Positions 18,480 through 27,383 are shown, counted from the first letter of the stretch. The stretch: DNA of 64,000 nt from Bifidobacterium mizhiense (GCF_020884755.1 NZ_BPWE01000006.1:1-64000), one strand, 5' to 3'. A program made the numbers and translations. The notes: generated by a model from the sequence alone, not told the origin.

Positions 18480-19598
18480 TCAGACGGTGCCGTCAGGCTC
18501 GATCAGGTCGGCCACCACCGTGGAGCAGGCTCCAAGCAAGGCGGCATCCTCACCCAGTGCCGAGCGGTCGACCACCAGGGGCCGCCGGAAATCAGTGGCC
18601 AGGGCATCGTTCATGGTCTTCTCCATGGCACTTAGGAAGATGCGGTTGACCACCCTGGAGTCGCCCAGGACAGCCACGCGAGGAATGTCCATAAGGCCGG
18701 CAGGCATGGTCAGAACACGGCCCAGCAGTTCACCGGCCCGGCGCAGAATGCTAGCCAGATTGTCAGGATCCCGGTCCATTGCAGCAGTCAGCTTGGGAAC
18801 GCTGATCAGCGATTCCAGGCAACCGCGCTTGCCGCAGCGACACTGAGGACCGGTGGGGTCCACCACCACATGGCCGATCTCGCCGGCCGCACGGTTGCAA
18901 CCGGTCACCAGCTCGCCGGAGACCAGCAACCCTGCCCCAACTCCGTCGCCCAGATGAACCAGCAGCAGGTCGGACTGTCCTGAGCCGAACTGCTGCTCGG
19001 CCAGAACCTCGTTGTTGGCATCGTTGTTGACCGTCACCTCCAGGCCGGTCTTCTCATGCAGATAGCCACGCAGATCGGTCTGAACCCAGCCCAGGTTGGT
19101 GGCATCATCGACCACGCCTTCAGCACTGACAATGCCGGGACTGGATACGCCGATGCCCATGATGGGGTGGGTTGCACGTTGCGTCAATGAATCGGTCAGC
19201 TCCCCGACCAAATCCAGGGGAACCTTGCCGTCAGCAGTCAGCGGAATCTCCTCACGCGCCACCACCTGCCCAGTCAGGTTGAGCACCGCTCCCCTGAAGA
19301 CGTAGGGCGTGGAAAGGTCCAGGGCCAGGATGCTGCGCCCGTCAGGATTGATGCGCAGCAGCCGTCCCCGCTTGCCCGGCCCGGTGGATTTGCTATAACC
19401 CACCTCCATGAGCAGATGCTCGCCCAGCAGCTCGGCAACGATGTCCGATATGGCGACCCTGGTCAGCCCTGAAGCGCGGGCCAGATCAGCCCTGGTCATA
19501 CTGACATCGGGGTAGAGCAGCCTGAGCAGGATGGCTCGGTTGTGATGCCGCACCGACTTGGGCAGCGCCTTGGACAGGTTGCCGGTATTGCTGGTCAT
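18480..19598 (-). CDS. ROK-family transcriptional repressor (NagC/XylR type)
   Basis: A DNA-binding ROK protein of about 372 residues. A winged helix-turn-helix lies at the N-terminus (RADLARASGLTRVAISDIV), followed by a ROK sugar-binding domain with the zinc motif CRCGKRGCLE. It is transcribed away from the amino-sugar operon that begins 300 bp to the right, so it most likely represses that operon and releases on binding a sugar or sugar phosphate. I start it at the Met of MTSNTGNLSK; the frame is open for 26 more codons (to 19676) but that part does not look like the family. No autoregulation is shown, but two palindromes in the shared gap could serve both directions. Confidence 0.87.
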   Translation of the reverse strand: MTSNTGNLSKALPKSVRHHNRAILLRLLYPDVSMTRADLARASGLTRVAISDIVAELLGEHLLMEVGYSKSTGPGKRGRLLRINPDGRSILALDLSTPYVFRGAVLNLTGQVVAREEIPLTADGKVPLDLVGELTDSLTQRATHPIMGIGVSSPGIVSAEGVVDDATNLGWVQTDLRGYLHEKTGLEVTVNNDANNEVLAEQQFGSGQSDLLLVHLGDGVGAGLLVSGELVTGCNRAAGEIGHVVVDPTGPQCRCGKRGCLESLISVPKLTAAMDRDPDNLASILRRAGELLGRVLTMPAGLMDIPRVAVLGDSRVVNRIFLSAMEKTMNDALATDFRRPLVVDRSALGEDAALLGACSTVVADLIEPDGTV

Positions 19599-19743
19599 AA
19601 TTCGCCTGACGATAGATAATGCGGGAACGGGGACCCGCCATGGGGATTGGGCCTTGAACCCCGTGACCATGCCCATCCATGCTTGCTTCTTATATTGTAA
19701 ACTTCCTTGCCCTGGCAGACCCAGATCTCGTCATAGCAGTATC

Positions 19744-19758
19744 AAAACGGTTCGTTTT
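19744..19758. promoter_or_regulatory. Palindrome, candidate operator in ROK/AGE gap
   Basis: AAAACG and CGTTTT flank GTT, a perfect 6-3-6 palindrome. It lies between the divergent ROK repressor and sugar operon. The protein that binds it is not known; the ROK repressor is one candidate, a LacI-type regulator encoded elsewhere another. Confidence 0.45.
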
Positions 19759-19819
19759 CAAGACCGCGCAATAGCATCGCAGACAAGACCACGGGGGCTG
19801 CCAGTAAAAAGTTCAGTTT

Positions 19820-19839
19820 CCTAACAATTACGTGTTAGG
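19820..19839. promoter_or_regulatory. Palindrome, candidate ROK operator before the amino-sugar operon
   Basis: CCTAACA and TGTTAGG flank a 6-base spacer, a perfect 7-bp dyad. It ends 57 bp before the start codon of the first operon gene, where a repressor would block transcription. The adjacent divergent ROK gene makes this the best operator candidate in the gap. Confidence 0.5.
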
Positions 19840-19896
19840 CTGTGAACAGATACCAGAAACAGCTGCATCCCCTCGCTGAGCAAAGGAGCGATCGCC

Positions 19897-21201
19897 ATGA
19901 CCACGACATCGAACCATTCGGGAGACTCACCGTCCGCTATCAATCCCCGATACCTGCTGGGCAACGAGGCCAACCGCATCTTCATGGCCTCGCAGACCTA
20001 CGGTTTCCTGGACTTTGGGCGCGGGTTCCCCACTGAGCAGGGCGGCGCCGGCTGGCTCAATGACGACGGAAGCATCGACCCCGACCAGGGCATCCAGACC
20101 TGGATCACCTGCCGGATGACCCACGTCTACGCCATCGGCAGCCTCCTGGGCTACCCGGGAGCGGCGGAACTGGTTCACCGTGGTGTTCAGGCCCTTCAGG
20201 GCAACCTGCACGACGACGAACATGGCGGCTGGTACCCCTCGGTCTCCTGGCAGGGCCAGCCCGAGAGCGGCAAGTCCTGCTACACCCACGCCTTCGTAGT
20301 CCTGGCTGCCTCCTCGGCCATGCTGGCTGGCGACCCCGACGGGCAGGCCCTGCTGGATCAGGCACTGGAGATTTTCAACCGCTACTTCTGGGATGACGAG
20401 AAGGGCCTGGCCGTCGACACCTGGGACAGCGGCTTCACCCGGCTGGACCCCTACCGGGGGCTCAACGCCAACATGCACAGCACCGAAGCCTTCCTGGCCG
20501 TGGCCGATGCCACCGGCAAGGAGGACTACCGCGAGCGCGCCGGCCGCATCATCGACCAGGTCATCAGCTGGGCCGAGAACAACCAGTGGCGCATTCCCGA
20601 GCATTTCAACAGCGACTGGCAGGCCGACCTGGACTACAACCAGGACAACAAGGCCGACCAGTTCAAGCCTTACGGGGCCACGCCGGGCCACGGAATCGAA
20701 TGGGCCAGGCTGATCACCCAGTACGCCCTGAGCAAGTTCGATCAGGAGGCCGACCGCCGCCGCTATATCGAAGCTGCCGAGCACCTGTTCGCCAGGGCTG
20801 TTGAGGATGGCTGGGCCGCCGACGGAGCCGAAGGTCTGGTCTACACCACGGACTGGCAGGGCCGCCCGGTGGTCCACGACCGCATGCACTGGACCCTGGC
20901 CGAGGCCCTGAACACCTCGTCCACCCTCTACGCAGCCACCGGCAAGGCCACCTATGCCAACTGGTACGCCACCTTCTGCAGCTACGTAGACCACTATCTG
21001 ATCGACCACCAGGGCGGGTCCTGGTGGCATCAGCTGGATGCCGACAACCATGTCATCGGCACGGTCTGGCCCGGCAAATCCGACCTCTATCACGCCTTCC
21101 AGTCCACCCTGATTCCCTACAACGACCCGGCGGTCTCCATCGCTACAGCCATCAAGCAGGCCTGCGGACAGGGACGGACGGACCAGGGCCAGGCCCGCTG
21201 A
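19897..21201 (+). CDS. AGE-superfamily sugar isomerase/epimerase, YihS/mannose-isomerase-like
   Basis: A 434-residue (alpha/alpha)6-barrel protein. Blocks such as WITCRMTHVY (69-78), YRGLNANMHSTEAF (186-199), EHFNSDW (235-241), YGATPGHGIEWARL (259-272) and GSWWHQLDADN (374-384) match, from memory, the YihS/mannose isomerase branch more closely than classical N-acylglucosamine 2-epimerases. His265 and His399 are the likely acid/base pair. Enzymes of that branch interconvert aldoses and ketoses such as mannose and fructose, or sulfoquinovose and sulfofructose. Being first in an operon with a sugar kinase, nagB and nagA, it may supply a hexose to the kinase. AAAGGAG lies eight bases before the ATG. 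Substrate uncertain. Confidence 0.82.
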   Translation: MTTTSNHSGDSPSAINPRYLLGNEANRIFMASQTYGFLDFGRGFPTEQGGAGWLNDDGSIDPDQGIQTWITCRMTHVYAIGSLLGYPGAAELVHRGVQALQGNLHDDEHGGWYPSVSWQGQPESGKSCYTHAFVVLAASSAMLAGDPDGQALLDQALEIFNRYFWDDEKGLAVDTWDSGFTRLDPYRGLNANMHSTEAFLAVADATGKEDYRERAGRIIDQVISWAENNQWRIPEHFNSDWQADLDYNQDNKADQFKPYGATPGHGIEWARLITQYALSKFDQEADRRRYIEAAEHLFARAVEDGWAADGAEGLVYTTDWQGRPVVHDRMHWTLAEALNTSSTLYAATGKATYANWYATFCSYVDHYLIDHQGGSWWHQLDADNHVIGTVWPGKSDLYHAFQSTLIPYNDPAVSIATAIKQACGQGRTDQGQAR

Positions 21202-21207
21202 AACCTC

Positions 21208-22314
21208 ATGGCAACATCGACCCCGCATCCCAGGGCGGACACAGATAGCGTCCAGGCCGGCCCGATCAGCCTGGGAATCGACATCGGCGGCACCAAGATC
21301 GAGGGCGTGGCCATGGATGGTGACGAACACCTGCTGGCCTGCCATCGAATCCCCACGCGCGAGGGCAACAAGGCGGTCCATGACGACACAGTGACACTTA
21401 TCCGCCACCTGCTGGATCAGGTGGGCCCAAACCAGGGCTCGGTCACCGTAGGCTTGGGCATCCCGGGGCGCGTGGATGCCAATCGGGGGATGGTGGATGA
21501 CGCGGTCAACCTGGGCATCCGCCACATGGCTCTGGGCCCCGCCGTCGCCAAGACTACCGGTCTGCCCGTCCGCGTCGAGAACGATGTCAACATCGCTGCT
21601 CTGGGAGCTGCCTCGCAGACTGGCGACACTCTGATGGCCCCTGGAACCACACCCCACTCTCAGGCTGCCGGGGACCAGGCCCGACACCCCGGGTCAGAGC
21701 CTGGGCGTGACGAACCCAGGGCCCTGCCCGACCAGGATGACCACGTGGTGGCCTTCATCAACCTAGGCACCGGTCTGGCAGCAGGCATCATCCGCGGAGG
21801 CAGGATCGAACACGGAGCCAGCGGGGCAATCGGCGAAATTGGCCACATCTCGGTGGATGCCCACCAGTTCCCCTGCAAGTGCGGTCAGTGCGGCTGTCTG
21901 GAGACCGTGGCTTCAGGCTCGGCGGTAGAAGCCCTCTGGCCGGGAATCGCTCACCCCCTGCCTGACCTGATTGCCCAGGCAAACCAGGGGAATCAGCGTG
22001 CCCAGGAAGTAGAGGACATCATCGGCCATGGCATTGCCCTTGCCGTACAGATTGTGGCCCTGACCATCGATCCCGCAGTCATCATCCTGGGCGGCGGCAT
22101 GAGCAGAACCGGTCAGCCCCTGCTGGATCTGGTCACCGAGCATCTGAATAGGAGCGCGATCTGCAGCCACTTCATTGCCTCGCTGAGTCTGCCTGACCGG
22201 CTGCGTCTAGCCCCGGCCGACCTGCCTATCGCAGCCATCGGCGCCGCCCTGGCAGGGCGCATGGCCGTCGATAGTCGCCCATCTGACCTTATTGGAAAGG
22301 AAATCGCATCATGA
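21208..22314 (+). CDS. ROK-family sugar kinase
   Basis: A 368-residue kinase that should phosphorylate a hexose or N-acetylhexosamine on C6. The ATP-binding motif GIDIGGTK is at 23-30, the catalytic Asp lies in VENDVNIA, and GEIGHI plus the zinc motif CKCGQCGCLE complete the ROK signature. Between the ENDVN block and the next strand (NLGTG) sits a polar proline- and glycine-rich insert of roughly 40 residues not usual in the family. The gene starts six bases after the isomerase stop without a clear ribosome site, so coupled translation is likely, and its stop overlaps the nagB start by four bases. GlcNAc, ManNAc, mannose or glucose are all possible substrates. Confidence 0.88.
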   Translation: MATSTPHPRADTDSVQAGPISLGIDIGGTKIEGVAMDGDEHLLACHRIPTREGNKAVHDDTVTLIRHLLDQVGPNQGSVTVGLGIPGRVDANRGMVDDAVNLGIRHMALGPAVAKTTGLPVRVENDVNIAALGAASQTGDTLMAPGTTPHSQAAGDQARHPGSEPGRDEPRALPDQDDHVVAFINLGTGLAAGIIRGGRIEHGASGAIGEIGHISVDAHQFPCKCGQCGCLETVASGSAVEALWPGIAHPLPDLIAQANQGNQRAQEVEDIIGHGIALAVQIVALTIDPAVIILGGGMSRTGQPLLDLVTEHLNRSAICSHFIASLSLPDRLRLAPADLPIAAIGAALAGRMAVDSRPSDLIGKEIAS

Positions 22315-23099
22315 CCGAAATCATCATCGTCAAGTCCCAGGAGGAAGCCGGCGAAATCTACGCCCGCTGCACGGCCGACCTGATCCGGCGCAAGCCTGAC
22401 TGCGTGCTGGGTCTGGCCACAGGTTCCAGTCCCCTGGCGGCATACCAGGCGCTGGCCGATCTGGTCCACAAGGAGGGAATCGACGTCTCACAGGTACGCG
22501 GCTTCGCCCTGGACGAGTATGCAGGGCTGGATCCGGCCCACCCCCAGTCCTATCGGTCCACCATCGACCGGACCGTGGTCGAACCCCTGGGACTGGACCC
22601 CGCCAAGGTGAGGGTGCCCAATGGGAACCTAGACACCATCAAGGACGCTGGCCGGGTATACGACCAGGCCATCGAGGATGCCGGCGGCGTCGACCTGCAG
22701 ATCCTGGGCATCGGCACCGACGGGCACATCGGCTTCAACGAACCCGGATCCTCCCTGGCCTCGGGCACCCGCATCAAGACCCTGACCGAACAGACCCGCA
22801 TCGACAACGCCCGCTTCTTCGACAACGACATAGACCAGGTGCCCACCCACTGCATCACCCAGGGGATCGGGACCATCCTCAAGGCTCGCCAGCTGGTCCT
22901 CCTGGCCTTCGGCGCCGGCAAGGCGGAAGCCGTGGCGGAGAGCGTGGAAGGTGGCATATCATCCTTCTGCCCAGCCTCCGCTCTCCAGATGCACCCCCAC
23001 GCCACCGTGATCGTGGACGAGGCCGCCGCCTCCCGCCTGCGCAACCGCGACTACTACAAGTGGGCATATGCCAACAAGCCTGACTGGCAGTCCATCTAG
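22311..23099 (+). CDS. nagB: Glucosamine-6-phosphate deaminase
   Basis: A 262-residue isomerase/deaminase turning glucosamine-6-P into fructose-6-P and ammonia. The phosphate-binding LGLATGSSPLAAY, the catalytic LDEYAGL block and the signature GIGTDGHIGFNEPGS with its active-site Asp and His are all present. The start is an ATG overlapping the kinase stop (ATGA), with GGAAAGGAAA about seven bases upstream. It is the step after NagA (next gene) and the exit to the fructose-6-phosphate shunt. Confidence 0.96.
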   Translation: MTEIIIVKSQEEAGEIYARCTADLIRRKPDCVLGLATGSSPLAAYQALADLVHKEGIDVSQVRGFALDEYAGLDPAHPQSYRSTIDRTVVEPLGLDPAKVRVPNGNLDTIKDAGRVYDQAIEDAGGVDLQILGIGTDGHIGFNEPGSSLASGTRIKTLTEQTRIDNARFFDNDIDQVPTHCITQGIGTILKARQLVLLAFGAGKAEAVAESVEGGISSFCPASALQMHPHATVIVDEAAASRLRNRDYYKWAYANKPDWQSI

Positions 23100-23113
23100 A
23101 AGGCAAACCAAAC

Positions 23114-24421
23114 ATGTCCAAGGAAGCATACGAGTCGGCGGGGCTCGCGGTCGAGTCATCCCTGAATGGACCGGCCCATCCCCTTGTCCTGACCGGCGCA
23201 AGACTGATAGACGCCCGAGGAATCAGGGAAGATAGCTGGATTCTGGCCCTGGAAGGCAGGATTGAACAGGTCGGACAAGGCAGGGAGAGCCTGGAATCCG
23301 CACTGCGAGCTGCTGGCCTGCCCAGCCTGCCGCCCTCCTTCCAAGCTGAATCCGATAACCATGACGTGAATGCGGACGGTGTGGAGTTCATCGATGCGAC
23401 CGGCTTCATCCTCACCCCTGGGTTCATCGACATCCACTCGCACGGCGGCTGGGTTCACTCCTTCGATGACGGTGACGAGGCCATTCGCACAGCCAGGGCC
23501 TGCCATATGATCCATGGAACCACCAGGCAGGTGCTCAGTCTGATCACCAATCCGGTCGACACGATGTGTACCAATCTGCGCTCGGTCAGGCGGGTCATGG
23601 ACTCCAGACCCGACGTACTGGGCGCCCACTTGGAGGGACCCTTCATCGCCCTCTCCCGTAAGGGGGCGCACGATCCCAAGTGCCTGCGCGACCCTGAACC
23701 CGCTGTTCTCGACAGTCTCCTAGAAGCTGCCGACGGTTGCATACGCCAAGTGACGCTGGCCCCCGAGCGCGACCACGGCTACGAGGCCATATCCCGCCTG
23801 GCCGGATCCGGCGTGGTGCCTGCGGTCGGCCATTGTGATGCCGACTACGACCAGACCCGCCGTGCCTTCGATGCCGGTGCCCGCATACTCACACATGTTT
23901 TCAACGCCATGAACGGCATCCACCACCGTCAGCCGGGGCCCATTCCGGCCGCCGTGGAGGACCGCCGAGTCACAGCCGAGCTGATCAACGACGGTTTCCA
24001 TGTGCAGGACCCCTGCGTCGATCTGGCCTTCAGGCTCTTCCCCCATCGGGTAGCCCTGGTCACCGATGCCATGGAAGCCACCGGCTGCGAGGACGGCGCC
24101 TACAAGCTGGGTTCCCTGGATGTAACCGTGAAGGGCGGCCACGCCCGCCTGACCTCCAACGGAGCCATCGCTGGTTCAACCCTGACCCTGGATGTGGCAG
24201 TCGGCCGAGCCGTCCAAGCCATCGGCCTCCCAGCCCCACAAGCCGTGGAAGCCGCCACTCTGACACCTGCCCGGGCCCTGGGACTTGACCGCCCCAACCC
24301 GATCACCGATGCTCCGCTGGGTCTTCTGGCACCTGGCTATGCTGCCGACCTTCTCCTCCTGAACCCGACCGACTGGTCCGTCAAAACCGTGGTCTGCAGC
24401 GGGCACAGAATTCAGATCTAA
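23114..24421 (+). CDS. nagA: N-acetylglucosamine-6-phosphate deacetylase
   Basis: A 435-residue amidohydrolase giving glucosamine-6-P and acetate from GlcNAc-6-P. Metal and substrate motifs are in order: GFIDIHSHGG, GAHLEGPFI, AVGHCDADY, THVFNAMNGIHHR and LVTDAMEATG. The region before the metal site holds a polar loop of about 30 residues (roughly 60-90) that is longer than in typical members. It follows nagB by 14 bp and ends the operon. Together with nagB and the kinase it forms a complete route from GlcNAc to fructose-6-P, lacking only a transporter. Confidence 0.94.
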   Translation: MSKEAYESAGLAVESSLNGPAHPLVLTGARLIDARGIREDSWILALEGRIEQVGQGRESLESALRAAGLPSLPPSFQAESDNHDVNADGVEFIDATGFILTPGFIDIHSHGGWVHSFDDGDEAIRTARACHMIHGTTRQVLSLITNPVDTMCTNLRSVRRVMDSRPDVLGAHLEGPFIALSRKGAHDPKCLRDPEPAVLDSLLEAADGCIRQVTLAPERDHGYEAISRLAGSGVVPAVGHCDADYDQTRRAFDAGARILTHVFNAMNGIHHRQPGPIPAAVEDRRVTAELINDGFHVQDPCVDLAFRLFPHRVALVTDAMEATGCEDGAYKLGSLDVTVKGGHARLTSNGAIAGSTLTLDVAVGRAVQAIGLPAPQAVEAATLTPARALGLDRPNPITDAPLGLLAPGYAADLLLLNPTDWSVKTVVCSGHRIQI

Positions 24422-24437
24422 AGCACGGATAGCCAAG

Positions 24438-24492
24438 GAGCAGCGGGGAGGAACCACCGCTATGGGCAGGCGGACGCCTCGGACCGCTGCTC
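24438..24492. terminator. Candidate bidirectional terminator between nagA and htpX
   Basis: GAGCAGCGG (24438-24446) pairs with CCGCTGCTC (24484-24492) across a long, itself structured loop. It lies exactly between two convergent genes. No strong T-run follows on either side, so the call is tentative. Confidence 0.45.
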
Positions 24493-24494
24493 TC

Positions 24495-25448
24495 TCAATA
24501 CCCTACCTGGGCTCCATGCCCGGAATTCACCTGGGTCTGCCCCATCTCCTGGCTCATCTGCATCAGGCGGGCTATGCGCTCATTGGTGGGCGGATGGGTG
24601 GAGAAGAGCCTGCTGAATCCTCGAACAGAGAAGGGATTCTCGATCATCATGGCGGCGGCGCTCTGGGTGCCGGCGGTCTGCGGCATAGGCGCGGCCTGAG
24701 ACCCATAGGATATTTTGTTCAGCGCCGATGCCAGAGCCGCCGGGTCCCCAGTCAGCCGACTGCCGTCCTCGTCGGCGTCATACTCGCGGGTGCGCGAAAT
24801 GGCCATCTGAATCAGGGAGGCGCCCAAGGGGGCCAGAATCGAGCTGATTAGCACGCCCAAGAGGCCAAAGACGCCGGAATCGTTATCCCTGTCCCGGCTG
24901 TCGCCGCCGAAATACATGAGGGAGTATCCCAGATAGGTGATGACTGTGGCCATGGCCGAAGCTACGGCAGAGGTCAGAATGTCATGGTTGTAGACATGCA
25001 TGAGCTCGTGGCCCAGCACTCCGCGGATCTCACGCTCGTTGAGGATGCGCAGGATCCCCTGGGTGCAGCAGACGGCAGCATGGCGCTCGTTACGGCCTGT
25101 GGCGAAAGCGTTGGGCGAGTCGGTGGGGGCGATGTAGATGCGGGGCATGGGCTTGCCGGCCCTCCCCGACAGCTCTCGGACAATCCGATAAAGGTCGGGA
25201 GCCTCCTGCTCGCTGACCGGCCGGGCATGCATGGAGGCGATCGCCACCTTGTCGGAGAACCAGTAGGACCCGAAAGTGGTGGCCAGGCCTATGAGGATAT
25301 AGATGCCCAACGTCCCCTGGCGACCGCCAGTCAGCCACCAGATGAGCATAATAACGGCCCACATAAGGGCGAACAAAAGCGTCGTTTTAAGGCCGTTGAA
25401 ATGTCCGTGAACCTTCAGCTTGCCATTCATGGGTTCCATGGTAGACAA
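24495..25448 (-). CDS. htpX: HtpX-like M48 membrane zinc metalloprotease
   Basis: A 317-residue membrane protease for quality control of damaged membrane proteins. Two hydrophobic segments lie near the N-terminus (about 22-40 and 48-64), the zinc motif HELMH is at 147-151 (His147, Glu148, His151), a further hydrophobic hairpin follows, and the third ligand is probably the Glu in RTREYDADEDG. Length and layout fit HtpX. A second in-frame ATG three codons in is possible. It is convergent with nagA and lies downstream of the DUF4411 gene on the same strand. Confidence 0.92.
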   Translation of the reverse strand: MSTMEPMNGKLKVHGHFNGLKTTLLFALMWAVIMLIWWLTGGRQGTLGIYILIGLATTFGSYWFSDKVAIASMHARPVSEQEAPDLYRIVRELSGRAGKPMPRIYIAPTDSPNAFATGRNERHAAVCCTQGILRILNEREIRGVLGHELMHVYNHDILTSAVASAMATVITYLGYSLMYFGGDSRDRDNDSGVFGLLGVLISSILAPLGASLIQMAISRTREYDADEDGSRLTGDPAALASALNKISYGSQAAPMPQTAGTQSAAAMMIENPFSVRGFSRLFSTHPPTNERIARLMQMSQEMGQTQVNSGHGAQVGY

Positions 25449-25511
25449 TGCCGCTGAATTTTTGCTGAACGACCGCTGAAAAGATGAAACTGTCGATGTC
25501 CCCTCTTCATC

Positions 25512-26105
25512 TCAGAACAATACGATTGGATCTCCGCTCTTCTTGTCACGAGACTTAGGAACATACCGGGCTTTCTTCAACCTCCCGTTTTCATCGAAGA
25601 ATCGACGCAGGCTCATGGTCTCCACCCCAAAATGGTCAGCGATGTTAGGAATCTTGGGCTCTTTCTTCATGTGCTGACCCTGTTGCAGCGGGACCCGGGC
25701 CTCATCCGTCACGATGACTGCTCCCTCGACTTTGGCCACGGCGATCAGCCAGGGATCCGCCTTGCCCTCTGGCTCCCAACATTGGCGTGACTCTTCTGCG
25801 TAATGCCCGCAGGTGACCAGATAATCCTGGATTTGCGCATAGACCTGCGCATACCTGTCATCCTTATGACTTATTTGGCGGCTTTTGAACACTGCACGCA
25901 CCCAAAGATCCAGCATATCGGGATCAGCGGCTTGCTCGTTGACCAGCTCGTCGTAGACAACATCCACCATGGCAATCGCCTTGTCCTCAGCCAGCTTTTC
26001 CATCCAACGCCAGAAGGGGTGAAACTCCTTGTAGTCGAAAGGATGGTTGAGCCGGTAGGAGGCGATGAAAATGTTGGAATCAGGCAGGTAGAGGGTAGCG
26101 GTCAT
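25512..26105 (-). CDS. DUF4411 family PIN-like protein, possible toxin
   Basis: A 197-residue protein matching the DUF4411 pattern: YLPDSNIFI at the start, VYDELVNE in the middle, KADPWLIAVA and VIVTDEAR later. Asp9, Glu53, Asp117 and Asp134 would form the acidic cluster of a PIN-like ribonuclease. Proteins of this family are typically found just after a gene for an XRE/ImmA-type protein, as here, where the ATG overlaps the stop of the upstream gene by four bases. I infer an RNase toxin or stress-response nuclease controlled by its partner; no activity is shown by sequence alone. Confidence 0.8.
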   Translation of the reverse strand: MTATLYLPDSNIFIASYRLNHPFDYKEFHPFWRWMEKLAEDKAIAMVDVVYDELVNEQAADPDMLDLWVRAVFKSRQISHKDDRYAQVYAQIQDYLVTCGHYAEESRQCWEPEGKADPWLIAVAKVEGAVIVTDEARVPLQQGQHMKKEPKIPNIADHFGVETMSLRRFFDENGRLKKARYVPKSRDKKSGDPIVLF

Positions 26106-27283
26106 ATCAGCTTCTTTTCACGAATCAATCCCTGATAAGACTGCGGGGAACGCACCCCCACCAGGTCGAAGCCCTCAGTCGGAGCCAGTCTGCCCCCATC
26201 CATGGCGGCATTGATCAAGCGGACGAAACCGGTATCAACCCTGGAGGCATTGGTCCTGTTGCCATTACCATGGGACTCCCGCTCCTGACGATGAGCGGTC
26301 TTGTCCTGAAGATGCCGATCCATTCGTGCCCGCAGCTCCTCAAGCGTATCCTCGCCGGTCAAGCCGAACTGATGGGCTTGTATCCCCGTGGCCAAGGCAC
26401 TCAGATGGAAGTCGTCAGCTATGGACTCCGCGGCATCGGCCGGCTCTTTGCCCTCGTCCAGCTTCTCCTGCCAGAGCCGCCGGAAGCGCTCATCACCAAT
26501 CACGGCCTTTACCACCGCCCGGTTTATCTCACGCTCCGTGGCCTTGCGGTCTCCTTGGCCACCGATGCCGTCGAAGAGCTCCTGAGTGCCCAGCAGGACG
26601 TGCCCCACCTCGTGAATCAAGGTGAAGATCATGCCGTCAAAGGAATCGTTTCTGTTGATGAACACCAGCGGGGCCCTGTCGTCGATCAGCACGAATCCCC
26701 GGAACTCCTGGAGATCCAGTTTTCGAGAACTCACGGAGCCCACCTGGGAGTTGAGCATGATCATGATGCCCGCATCAGATGCCCGTTCCTTGAGCTGGCG
26801 GAAACGGTCGCTGGAATTGCCGCCCTCCCAGGCAGAGCGCCCATCCAACCCAAGGGTGGAGCGAAGCGCATCAGCCAGGGCATCGTCATGCTCGGCATCT
26901 CGCACCGAACCTACCAGCGGGTTGGCATCCAAGCCAGACTCAAGCAATTCATCCCTGGCCCACTCCTGCCTGAACCGCATCTGATCGATGGTGTCCTGCA
27001 GGTTTTTGCTGGGCTGCACAGACGTGTTGCCTACGGTCCGGTAACGAACCAGAGGCTCAGAACGACGCTGGGGCACAACCGACCGGACCAAGGCACCGAA
27101 GGGCACATGCAGGGCCCTGCTGAGCTGCTCTACCTTGTTGAAGGATACGGACACGGGTTCCTTGGATTCCAGCCAATCCGGCAACTGGCCAAGCCCTCGG
27201 CGCTGAGACAGGGCCACTGGATCGGCATCACCCTCCTCAACGGCCCACTGGAGGGTGGCCGGATAGAGAGTCAGGTTAGCCAT
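26102..27283 (-). CDS. XRE-type HTH / ImmA-IrrE (M78) metallopeptidase fusion
   Basis: A 393-residue protein. The N-terminus (about 1-70) looks like a helix-turn-helix related to XRE repressors, and the middle holds an ImmA/IrrE zinc-peptidase domain with HEVGH (His224, Glu225, His228). The C-terminal part is basic and polar. M78 peptidases often cleave a repressor on stress; here the two functions share one chain. The ATG at 27283 is chosen because AAGGAG stands six bases upstream; the open frame reaches 13 codons further. It forms a tight pair with the DUF4411 gene (ATGA overlap), which suggests it acts as antitoxin or regulator. Confidence 0.85.
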   Translation of the reverse strand: MANLTLYPATLQWAVEEGDADPVALSQRRGLGQLPDWLESKEPVSVSFNKVEQLSRALHVPFGALVRSVVPQRRSEPLVRYRTVGNTSVQPSKNLQDTIDQMRFRQEWARDELLESGLDANPLVGSVRDAEHDDALADALRSTLGLDGRSAWEGGNSSDRFRQLKERASDAGIMIMLNSQVGSVSSRKLDLQEFRGFVLIDDRAPLVFINRNDSFDGMIFTLIHEVGHVLLGTQELFDGIGGQGDRKATEREINRAVVKAVIGDERFRRLWQEKLDEGKEPADAAESIADDFHLSALATGIQAHQFGLTGEDTLEELRARMDRHLQDKTAHRQERESHGNGNRTNASRVDTGFVRLINAAMDGGRLAPTEGFDLVGVRSPQSYQGLIREKKLI

Positions 27284-27383
27284 GTCACGCTCCTTCGATT
27301 CCGTGATGGGCTCTAATGACAATGATAGCTACGCGAGGCCCATCCGTCTGCAGTAAGCACCCAGTATTGAATACTAAGAAAAT

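Noticed and set aside
19927-21687. Minus-strand open frame of 586 codons opposite the isomerase and kinase genes
   Set aside because: It mirrors codon bias of the plus-strand genes, has no ribosome site, crosses two real genes and shows no protein-family motif.
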